Assembly: GCA_947452665.1 (NCBI GenBank)
Contig: CANGEH010000144.1
Span: 1 to 5,972, forward strand
DNA from: Caulobacteraceae bacterium
GTDB taxonomy: Bacteria; Pseudomonadota; Alphaproteobacteria; Caulobacterales; Caulobacteraceae
Reading direction: 5' to 3'
Length of the DNA: 5,972 bases
Shown: piece by piece, positions 1 through 5,569 of the stretch
Layout: every line of letters begins with the position of its first letter
Position numbering within the stretch: position 1 is the stretch's first letter
Translations under genes and position numbers: made by a program
Notes under the pieces: model-generated
What the model was told of the DNA's origin: nothing
What the model saw: the letters and a program-made list of their open reading frames with translations, nothing else
The model's database searches: none

Positions 1-1310
1 CAGGTCTTGGCATGGCGCGCCAAAACCTCTCCGGCCAGATAAAGCGAGCCGCAAATCATGATCCTTGGCGGCGGGTCTTGACTGGCCAAGGCCAGATCCA
101 GCGCCTGATCGACATCCTCGCAAGCTGTGGCGTTCAGACCAAGATCGGTAGCGGTCTTGGCCAGGTCCTGAGGGCTTGCCGCTGCATCCGCGCCAAAGCC
201 AACCGTGAACATGGTTGGGGCGAGGGGCTTAAAGGCCTCAAAAAACCCTACAGCGTCCTTATTGGCCAAAAGTCCGCAAATAATTGCTGTGCGGCGGCCA
301 TCGCGGGCATTCAGTTCGGTTAAGCCCGTGACCTGGGCCCTCGCCGCATGGGGGTTATGGCCACCATCTAGCCAAAGATCCGTGCCAGCCGCCTTGGCCT
401 TGTCTGCCAGAGGGCCTGCGGTCAGGCGCTGGAACCTGGCGGGCCACTGAACCTCTATCAGGCCCTTGGCGATTGCGGCCTCGGTAATCAAGGGGTGGTC
501 AAGCGCTAGGGCCGCGAGCACGGCCAAGGCGGCATTGCCTATCTGGTGGCCGCCAACAAGGCTGGGCAGGGGCAGGTCTAGAAGCCGGTCCTCGGTCTGG
601 ACCAGCAACCGGTCCTCATCGCGCCAGCCATCGACCGACTGGCCCATAACCGATAGGGGCGCACCGACCTTGCGGGCCATGGCCTCGATCACCGCGCCGC
701 CCTCATCAGTTTGGCGGGCGATAATCGCACGAACCCCGCGCTTGAGAATACCGGCCTTTTCCGCGGCAATCTTAGCAATCGTGTCGCCGAGAAATTCCTT
801 ATGGTCCAGATCAACCGGGGTTATTACACAGACGGCGGGCTTTTTGACGACATTGGTGGCATCCAGCACCCCGCCAAGCCCGACCTCGATAATGCAAAGA
901 TCGGCCGGGACCTCGGCAAAGGCCAAAAGGGCCGCCGCCGCCGTGATCTCGAAAAACGTGATCGGCAGGCCGCCATTGGCCGCCTCGACCCGTTCCAGGA
1001 TATGCGCCAGATGCGCCTCGGTGATCAGGTGCCCGCCCAGGCGAATGCGCTCTGCAAACCTGACCAGATGCGGCGAGGTAAACACATGCACCTTAAGGCC
1101 CGCGGCCTCGGCAATAGCGCGCAGCATGGCCACGCTTGAGCCCTTGCCATTGGTGCCAGCGACATGAATGACGGGGGGCAGCTTGTCCTGAGGATTGCCG
1201 AGCGCCGCGCACAGGCGCAGCATCCGGTCTAGTGACAGGTCAATCCTTAAGGGATGCAAGGCCCGTAGCCGCTCAAGCGCTGCATCATGGGCCTGTAAAT
1301 GATCGCTCAT
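1..1310 (-). CDS. folC: Bifunctional folylpolyglutamate synthase / dihydrofolate synthase (3' end cut by window)
   Basis: A cytoplasmic Mur-ligase-family enzyme that joins glutamate to dihydropteroate and adds further glutamates to folates, using ATP. The frame is open from ATG at 1310 to the window edge, giving 436 residues (MSDHLQAHDAALERL...). Visible motifs are the P-loop GTNGKGS (residues 52-58), the loop TSPHLVRFAERIR (78-90), the metal/nucleotide segment EVGLGGVLDATN (142-153), DLDHKEFLGDT (167-177) followed by EKAGI (184-188, with the conserved Lys), and DGGHNP (315-320) in the C-terminal domain. The last visible residues, GSLYLAGEVLARHAKT, are the family's usual C-terminal signature, so probably only a few residues are missing. 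The motif usually reads GGRLDATN; here Val148 replaces the Arg. The start lies 15 bases after the accD stop, with AGGG (1322-1319) eight bases upstream, which suggests cotranscription. No frameshift or internal stop was seen. Confidence 0.96.
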   Translation of the reverse strand, partial: MSDHLQAHDAALERLRALHPLRIDLSLDRMLRLCAALGNPQDKLPPVIHVAGTNGKGSSVAMLRAIAEAAGLKVHVFTSPHLVRFAERIRLGGHLITEAHLAHILERVEAANGGLPITFFEITAAAALLAFAEVPADLCIIEVGLGGVLDATNVVKKPAVCVITPVDLDHKEFLGDTIAKIAAEKAGILKRGVRAIIARQTDEGGAVIEAMARKVGAPLSVMGQSVDGWRDEDRLLVQTEDRLLDLPLPSLVGGHQIGNAALAVLAALALDHPLITEAAIAKGLIEVQWPARFQRLTAGPLADKAKAAGTDLWLDGGHNPHAARAQVTGLTELNARDGRRTAIICGLLANKDAVGFFEAFKPLAPTMFTVGFGADAAASPQDLAKTATDLGLNATACEDVDQALDLALASQDPPPRIMICGSLYLAGEVLARHAKT

Positions 1311-1325
1311 GACCCTGGCCCTAGA

Positions 1326-2267
1326 TCAGGCCGCCTTGCGGCTCATCATCAAGGTCTTGATCAGGGATCCCAAAATGGCCGGCAGTTCTGAACGCGGCGT
1401 GACCCGGTCGACCATGCCTTTTTCCACCAGGTATTCCGAGCGTTGGAAGCCAGGCGGCAGGGTTTCGCGAATGGTCTGCTCGATCACGCGCTGTCCGGCA
1501 AAGCCGATCAGGGCGCCGGGCTCAGCCAGATGCACATCACCCAGCATGGCATAAGACGCGGTCACCCCGCCCGTGGTCGGGTCGGTCAAAACGACAATAT
1601 AGGGCAGGCTTGCGGCCTTTAATTCCTGGATCGCCAAGGTGGTGCGGGCCATCTGCATCAGGGATAGGGCCCCTTCTTGCATGCGTGCGCCGCCAGCAGC
1701 GGTATAGATAACCAGCGGACAACTGCGCTCGACCGCTGCACGGGCCGCCTCGATAAAGCCTTCGCCCGCCGCCATGCCTAGGGAGCCGCCCATAAAGGCG
1801 AAGTCCTGTACCAGAACAATGGCTGGGCTCTTGCCGATCAGGCCATGGGCAATGGCCATGGCATCTTGCTCACCGGTTGCCTTGCGCGCCGCGGCCAGCC
1901 GCTCGATATAGGGCTTGCCGTCGGAAAAATGCAGCGGATCATCGGGCGCGGTTGGCGCGGGCAGTTCGGTATAGACGCCGTCGTCGAATGTATAGGCAAA
2001 CCGCAATTGCGGGCCAATGCGCATATGGCGACCGGCCGGCGTGACCCAAAGGGCGGCCTCTAGGTCAGGGCGATAAATCATCTCGCCCGTATCAGGGCAC
2101 TTGACCCAGAGATTTTCCGGCGTTTCGCGCTTTGAGACGAGGTTGCGAATACCCGGCGCAATCTTGCCCAGCCAGCCGCCACGCTCACGAATAGTCTTGG
2201 ACCCGCCGGTCTGTGCCGTAGGTCCAGGATGCGATCCCGAAAGATCTTTAGACTCAGCCATGCTCAT
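1326..2267 (-). CDS. accD: Acetyl-CoA carboxylase carboxyltransferase, beta subunit
   Basis: With AccA (not in the window), this subunit transfers the carboxyl group from carboxybiotin on AccB to acetyl-CoA, giving malonyl-CoA for fatty acid synthesis. The protein has 313 residues, normal for the family. Residues 1-30 are a polar lead-in. Residues 53-82 match the zinc-ribbon region, but only Cys57 of the four family cysteines remains; the other positions are Thr60, Thr76 and Gly79. The crotonase-fold core follows, with FAFMGGSLGMAAGEG (157-171), GGARMQEGALSLMQMART (192-209), the oxyanion-hole glycines in TTGGVTASYAMLGD (231-244), and GFAGQRVIEQTIRETLPPGF (255-274). The start at 2267 is 10 bases after the trpA stop; a second ATG at 2261 (MAESK...) is equally possible because neither has a clear Shine-Dalgarno sequence. 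An in-frame stop lies not far upstream. It sits between trpA and folC in an apparent operon. Confidence 0.98.
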   Translation of the reverse strand: MSMAESKDLSGSHPGPTAQTGGSKTIRERGGWLGKIAPGIRNLVSKRETPENLWVKCPDTGEMIYRPDLEAALWVTPAGRHMRIGPQLRFAYTFDDGVYTELPAPTAPDDPLHFSDGKPYIERLAAARKATGEQDAMAIAHGLIGKSPAIVLVQDFAFMGGSLGMAAGEGFIEAARAAVERSCPLVIYTAAGGARMQEGALSLMQMARTTLAIQELKAASLPYIVVLTDPTTGGVTASYAMLGDVHLAEPGALIGFAGQRVIEQTIRETLPPGFQRSEYLVEKGMVDRVTPRSELPAILGSLIKTLMMSRKAA

Positions 2268-2277
2268 GCTCGGACCA

Positions 2278-3117
2278 TCATACTGAAGTGACGTTCACGT
2301 CAAGTCTTGCCGTGCGCACAGCTTTAGCCAGGGCAGACACAGATGCCAGTACTTTTGCCGCTGCTGGCGCAGATGTTACCGCCGCTGCTGCGATTTCATC
2401 CACCAGGGCTGATCCTACCACCACAGCATCGGCAATGCGGGCCACCTCGGCTGCGCGTTCGGGGGTCTTGATGCCGAACCCGACCGCGACCGGCAAGTTG
2501 GAGGCGGCGCGAACCCGCACCACGGCCGGGGCGACGCTGGCGGCATCGGCCTCCTTGACCCCGGTCACACCGGCGACCGAGACATAATAAACAAAACCAG
2601 ACGTGCGCTTTACCACAATGGCCAAACGCGCATCATCGGTTGTAGGGGCGGTTAAGCGAATAAGAGAAATGCCAGCAATATCGAGCGCTTCGGACAATTC
2701 GTCCGATTCTTCGGGCGGGCTATCGACAATGATCAGTCCATCAACCCCGGCGGCGGCGGCATCTTGGGCAAAGGGGCCAAAGCCATAGCTCAGGACCGGA
2801 TTAGTATAGCCCATCAGTATAATGGGTGTGTCCTTGTCCTCGAGCCGGAACCGGCGCACCAGATCGAGCGTGCCGCGCAGGGTCATGCCTATTTTTAAGG
2901 CACGCAAGGCCGCGCGTTGGATCGGAGGGCCTTCGGCCATAGGGTCGGAAAACGGAAAGCCCAGCTCGATCAGGTCAGCGCCCGCAGCCGGCAAGCCTTT
3001 GAGAATCTCAAAGGCGGTTTCCAGGTCCGGGTCACCGGCCATGACATAGGTGATCAGTCCTGCGCGGTCCTCGGCCTTGAGGGCGGCGAACCGGGCGGCG
3101 ATTCGATTGTGACGCAT
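2278..3117 (-). CDS. trpA: Tryptophan synthase alpha chain
   Basis: A TIM-barrel subunit that cleaves indole-3-glycerol phosphate to indole and glyceraldehyde 3-phosphate, passing indole through a tunnel to TrpB in the alpha2-beta2 complex. It has 279 residues, slightly above the usual length of about 265-270 because of an Ala/Val-rich C-terminal tail. The catalytic Glu49 equivalent is Glu51 in ELGFPFSDPMAEGPPIQ (51-67). The second catalytic acid, Asp60 in the Salmonella enzyme, aligns with Glu62. Other landmarks are MGYTNP (102-107), YYVSVAGVTG (177-186), and the phosphate-binding loops GFGIKT (213-218) and VVVGSALV (232-239). The start at 3117 (MRHNRIAARF...) is preferred because AGGA (3131-3128) precedes it by ten bases, it lies 17 bases after the trpB stop, and the protein begins as the family does. 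The frame stays open upstream inside trpB, but that stretch looks like no TrpA. Confidence 0.97.
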   Translation of the reverse strand: MRHNRIAARFAALKAEDRAGLITYVMAGDPDLETAFEILKGLPAAGADLIELGFPFSDPMAEGPPIQRAALRALKIGMTLRGTLDLVRRFRLEDKDTPIILMGYTNPVLSYGFGPFAQDAAAAGVDGLIIVDSPPEESDELSEALDIAGISLIRLTAPTTDDARLAIVVKRTSGFVYYVSVAGVTGVKEADAASVAPAVVRVRAASNLPVAVGFGIKTPERAAEVARIADAVVVGSALVDEIAAAAVTSAPAAAKVLASVSALAKAVRTARLDVNVTSV

Positions 3118-3124
3118 ATCCGGT

Positions 3125-3131
3125 CTTTCCT
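3125..3131 (-). promoter_or_regulatory. Ribosome binding site that fixes the trpA start
   Basis: The minus strand reads AGGAAAG here, with the AGGA core at 3131-3128, ten bases before the ATG at 3117. It lies in the 17-base gap after the trpB stop. It supports the 279-residue TrpA over a longer reading starting at 3306 inside trpB. Confidence 0.7.
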
Positions 3132-3134
3132 GGC

Positions 3135-4352
3135 CTAGAGCCGACTGCCGAGCGCTTCGGCAACAGTAAAGATGTCCTTGTCGCCGCGGCCGCACAGATT
3201 CATCAGCACAATGGCGTCCTTGCCCAGTTCCTTGGCGACATCCCCGACCCGGGCCAGGGCGTGGGCTGGCTCTAGGGCGGGAATAATACCTTCGAGTTGC
3301 GAGCACAGTTGGAAGGCGCTCAAGGCCTCGTCATCCGTTGCCGACACATATTGCGCACGGCCAACATCGTGCAGCCAGGCATGTTCTGGACCAATGCCTG
3401 GATAGTCGAGACCGGCTGAGATCGAATGGGCATCAATGATTTGGCCGTCATCATCTTGCAGCAAATAGGTCTTGTTGCCGTGCAGGACGCCGGGACGACC
3501 ACCGGTTAGCGAGGCGGCGTGCTGGCCAGTCGACAAGCCGTGACCGGCGGCCTCAACCCCGATCAGGCGAACACCTTCGTCGGCCAGGAAGGGATGAAAC
3601 AGGCCAATGGCATTAGAGCCGCCGCCAATACAGGCCACGACCGCGTCGGGCAGACGGCCTTCGCGTTCCAGCATCTGGGCCCTGGCCTCGGTGCCGATCA
3701 CGGACTGGAAGTCGCGGACCATGGCGGGATAGGGGTGGGGGCCAGCCGCCGTGCCGATAATGTAATAGGTGTCATCCACATTGGTGACCCAGTCACGCAT
3801 GGCCTCGTTCATGGCATCCTTCAGGGTGCCGGTGCCACTGGTCACGGGACGAACCTCTGCGCCTAGCAGGTTCATGCGAAACACATTGGGCTTTTGCCGC
3901 TCAACATCGGTTGCGCCCATATAGACAATGCAGGGATAGCCAAACCGGGCACAGACCGTGGCCGTGGCAACCCCGTGCTGGCCCGCCCCGGTCTCGGCAA
4001 TAATGCGGGTCTTGCCCATGCGCCGGGCCAAAAGGATCTGGCCGATACAATTATTGATCTTGTGCGCGCCGGTATGGTTTAGCTCGTCACGCTTGAAATA
4101 GATCTTGGCCCCGCCGTAATGCTGGGTCAGGCGTTCAGCAAAATATAAGGGGCTGGGCCGACCGACATAGTGGGTCATATAGCCGCTCATCTCGGCATGA
4201 AACGCCGGATCATTCTTGGCCTCGTCATAGGCCCGGCCCAGTTCAAGAACCAAGGGCATCAAGGTTTCGGCCACATAGCGCCCGCCATAATCGCCAAAGC
4301 GACCATTGGCATCGGGATAGGCGGTATAGGCATTGGGAGAGGGTGCGTTCAC
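3135..4352 (-). CDS. trpB: Tryptophan synthase beta chain (GTG start)
   Basis: A PLP enzyme that condenses indole with L-serine to form L-tryptophan, in complex with TrpA. It has 405 residues, normal length. Motifs in order: FGDYGGRYVAETLMP (19-33) near the N-terminus; the PLP-binding Lys98 in NHTGAHKINN (92-101); the catalytic Glu120 in AETGAGQHG (119-127); the PLP-phosphate loop GGGSNAIG (243-250); and GRGDKDIFTV (388-397) at the C-terminus. Before that last motif the usual Ser, which contacts the pyridine nitrogen of PLP (Ser377 in Salmonella), is Cys387. The start is GTG at 4352: no ATG, GTG or TTG codon lies in frame between it and the trpF stop, which is itself in this frame. Only a weak AGG-type ribosome binding site precedes it. 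It lies 42 bases after trpF and 17 bases before trpA. Confidence 0.98.
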   Translation of the reverse strand: MNAPSPNAYTAYPDANGRFGDYGGRYVAETLMPLVLELGRAYDEAKNDPAFHAEMSGYMTHYVGRPSPLYFAERLTQHYGGAKIYFKRDELNHTGAHKINNCIGQILLARRMGKTRIIAETGAGQHGVATATVCARFGYPCIVYMGATDVERQKPNVFRMNLLGAEVRPVTSGTGTLKDAMNEAMRDWVTNVDDTYYIIGTAAGPHPYPAMVRDFQSVIGTEARAQMLEREGRLPDAVVACIGGGSNAIGLFHPFLADEGVRLIGVEAAGHGLSTGQHAASLTGGRPGVLHGNKTYLLQDDDGQIIDAHSISAGLDYPGIGPEHAWLHDVGRAQYVSATDDEALSAFQLCSQLEGIIPALEPAHALARVGDVAKELGKDAIVLMNLCGRGDKDIFTVAEALGSRL

Positions 4353-4394
4353 GACTGAGACCTGCTTGACGATTTTAAAACTCGTGCCGATGTC

Positions 4395-5075
4395 TTAACG
4401 GCGGCGGACGGCGGACAAAAAAGCCGAGATCAAGGACGGGTCCTTTACCCCCGGCCCGCGCTCCACGCCAGAGGAAACGTCGACCAGGGGCGCGCCAGAC
4501 TGGTCAAAGGCCTCGGCGACATTCCAAGGATCGAGCCCTCCGGCCAGAAACCAGGGCTGCTGGTAGCGCCGTCCCCGCATTAGGCTCCAGTCAAAGCGGC
4601 TGCCAACCCCGCCGGGCAGATCACTGCCCGTCGGCGGCTTTGCATCAAACATCAGGTGACTGACCAGGCCGTCATAGGCCTTGGCGGCGCCCAGGTCGCC
4701 GGCTTCGCGCACGGACAAGACCTTGATCAGGCCAGACCCTGTACGCTGGGCTATGGCGGCGGCGCGGCTTGGGCTTTCCTGGCCGTGAAGTTGGATAAGA
4801 TCGGGTTCTAGACCAGTGGTCACTTCGTCCAGGGCCTCGTCGGTGGGATCCACCATGACCGCGACAATCTGGCTACGTCCGCGCGCAGGCGCAGCTAAGC
4901 GTCCAGCCAATTGCGGCGCGATATTTCGGGGACTTTTGGGGAAGAAGACAAACCCGATAAAGGCCGCTTGACCGTCTAGGGCCGCGGTCACGGCCTCTGG
5001 GGTCGACAGGCCGCAAATCTTGGCCGGGTTTAGCTTGGCCGATTGGGCGAGAAAGGCTTGGGCGTCAGAAGTCAT
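4395..5075 (-). CDS. trpF: N-(5'-phosphoribosyl)anthranilate isomerase
   Basis: Catalyses the Amadori rearrangement of phosphoribosylanthranilate to the deoxyribulose phosphate form, the step before indole-glycerol-phosphate synthase (TrpC, not in the window). It is a single-domain TIM barrel of 226 residues. Visible motifs are the catalytic Cys21 in KICGLSTPEAV (19-29), IGFVFFPKSPR (40-50), LIQLHG (93-98), the catalytic Asp144 in MFDAKPP (142-148), FLAGGL (176-181), and the phosphate-binding VDVSSGVERGPGVKD (198-212). About 17 residues precede the point where most family members begin. ATG at 5075 is the only start codon available: there is no other ATG, GTG or TTG in frame before the catalytic Cys. 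No good Shine-Dalgarno sequence is seen upstream, where the sequence is pyrimidine-rich, so initiation may depend on coupling to ihfB 39 bases upstream. Stop codon TAA. Confidence 0.97.
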   Translation of the reverse strand: MTSDAQAFLAQSAKLNPAKICGLSTPEAVTAALDGQAAFIGFVFFPKSPRNIAPQLAGRLAAPARGRSQIVAVMVDPTDEALDEVTTGLEPDLIQLHGQESPSRAAAIAQRTGSGLIKVLSVREAGDLGAAKAYDGLVSHLMFDAKPPTGSDLPGGVGSRFDWSLMRGRRYQQPWFLAGGLDPWNVAEAFDQSGAPLVDVSSGVERGPGVKDPSLISAFLSAVRRR

Positions 5076-5114
5076 GAAAGGGAGATGGTCCGGTATGACC
5101 CCCTTGGCAAGGCC

Positions 5115-5399
5115 CTATTCGTCGGCGTTTAGACGCTCGCGCAGTTCTTTGCCGCTTTTGAAAAACGGTACATGCTTGGCCTTGACCTTGACGGTTTCAC
5201 CTGTGCGCGGGTTGCGGCCACTGCGGGCGGGGCGTGAGCGGACGGAAAAGGCACCAAAACCGCGCAGTTCGACCCGACCACCGCGTTCAAGCGCTTCAAT
5301 CATTTCGTCAAATATAACGGCCACAACTTTTTCCACGTCTTTTACAGTCAGATGTGGGTTTTCGGTCGCAAGTTTGGCGATCAGTTCAGACTTAATCAT
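5115..5399 (-). CDS. ihfB: Integration host factor beta subunit
   Basis: The beta subunit of a nucleoid protein that binds the minor groove and sharply bends DNA as a heterodimer with IhfA (not in the window). It affects transcription, replication initiation and recombination. It has 94 residues, the family's usual length. MIKSELIAKLATENPHL at the start is the typical IHF-beta N-terminus. RGFGAFSVRSR (46-56) and GRNPRTGE (61-68) form the beta-arm, with Pro64 as the intercalating proline. VPFFKSGKELRERLN (77-91) closes the protein. The start at 5399 fits the family and has a G-run (5410-5406) six bases upstream as a weak ribosome binding site. A TTG at 5441 would add 14 residues unlike any IHF and was not used. 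The rpsA-ihfB order is also found in Escherichia coli. It is the first gene after the rpsA terminator and so probably heads the trp-accD-folC operon. Confidence 0.97.
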   Translation of the reverse strand: MIKSELIAKLATENPHLTVKDVEKVVAVIFDEMIEALERGGRVELRGFGAFSVRSRPARSGRNPRTGETVKVKAKHVPFFKSGKELRERLNADE

Positions 5400-5426
5400 G
5401 GATGGCCCCCGTCCAAGCCTGCGACC

Positions 5427-5452
5427 ATGATAGATATTCAATGCGGTTTCAA
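5427..5452 (-). promoter_or_regulatory. Weak promoter candidate proximal to ihfB
   Basis: On the minus strand TTGAAA (5452-5447) is a fair -35 element. TATCAT (5432-5427) is a possible -10 at a 14-base spacer, short for the E. coli pattern but within the range recalled for Caulobacter housekeeping promoters. Transcripts would begin about 20 bases before the ihfB start. The -35 overlaps a TTGAA direct repeat (5452-5448 and 5441-5437), spaced 11 bases apart. Pattern match only. Confidence 0.25.
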
Positions 5453-5464
5453 GGGGTTGCTTGG

Positions 5465-5479
5465 TAAATTCTAGCTTAA
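5465..5479 (-). promoter_or_regulatory. CtrA-like binding motif upstream of ihfB
   Basis: The minus strand reads TTAA, seven bases, then TTTA, followed by CCA. The CtrA consensus of alphaproteobacteria is TTAA-N7-TTAA, often extended to TTAACCAT, so the site has one mismatch in the core. The seven-base spacer holds most of a candidate -10 element (GCTAGAAT, 5475-5468), so binding here would probably repress that promoter. The motif is short and AT-rich, so chance occurrence is possible. Confidence 0.3.
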
Positions 5480-5492
5480 TGCGGCAGGTGAA
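5468..5492 (-). promoter_or_regulatory. Promoter candidate for the ihfB-trpFBA-accD-folC unit
   Basis: GCTAGAAT (5475-5468) closely matches the Caulobacter housekeeping -10 pattern GCTANAWC as I recall it, with one mismatch. TTCACC (5492-5487) is a poor -35 at a 13-base hexamer spacing. The site lies downstream of the rpsA terminator and about 60-70 bases before the ihfB start, which is where a promoter for the next unit is needed. The weak -35 suggests help from an activator or a different sigma factor, or that the call is wrong. Confidence 0.35.
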
Positions 5493-5510
5493 TAGGTTTT
5501 GCTCGGAAAC

Positions 5511-5542
5511 AAAAAACGGCGGCCCGGTTTCCCGAGCCGCCG
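5511..5542 (-). terminator. Rho-independent terminator of rpsA
   Basis: Read on the minus strand, CGGCGGCUCGG (5542-5532) pairs with CCGGGCCGCCG (5527-5517) over all 11 positions, with one U-G wobble. It is closed by a GAAA tetraloop (5531-5528) and followed directly by six U residues (5516-5511). The stem begins 27 bases after the rpsA stop codon. This is a textbook intrinsic terminator and should separate rpsA transcription from most of the ihfB operon. Confidence 0.93.
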
Positions 5543-5569
5543 ACTGTTTGGTAATTAAAGAAGTTATAT

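Noticed and set aside
12..1167. Several plus-strand open frames across the first 1.2 kb
   Set aside because: They lie antisense to a full-length, motif-complete folC frame; their translations are low-complexity Arg/Ala/Ser-rich and resemble no family I know.
3118..3306. Longer TrpA starting at 3306 inside trpB
   Set aside because: The frame is open, but the 63 extra residues are Arg/Gly-rich and unlike TrpA, overlap conserved trpB C-terminal sequence, and bypass the AGGA ribosome binding site before 3117.
3519..4358. Plus-strand open frames opposite trpB
   Set aside because: They are shadows of trpB codon bias in a GC-rich gene, with no ribosome binding sites or recognisable motifs.
4366..4371. 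TTGACG as a plus-strand -35 element in the trpF-trpB gap
   Set aside because: No convincing -10 follows and there is no plus-strand gene for it to drive; it reads into the antisense of trpF.
5103..5113. Small hairpin CCTTGCCAAGG after ihfB as a terminator
   Set aside because: The stem is only four base pairs with a three-base loop, and no T-run follows on the minus strand.
5400..5441. Longer IhfB starting at a TTG at 5441
   Set aside because: The 14 extra residues have no counterpart in IHF-beta, whereas MIKSEL at 5399 is the standard family N-terminus.
5436..5448. Possible IHF autoregulatory site (WATCAANNNNTTR) upstream of ihfB
   Set aside because: On the plus strand ATTCAATGCGGTT matches only six of nine defined positions, too poor to call.
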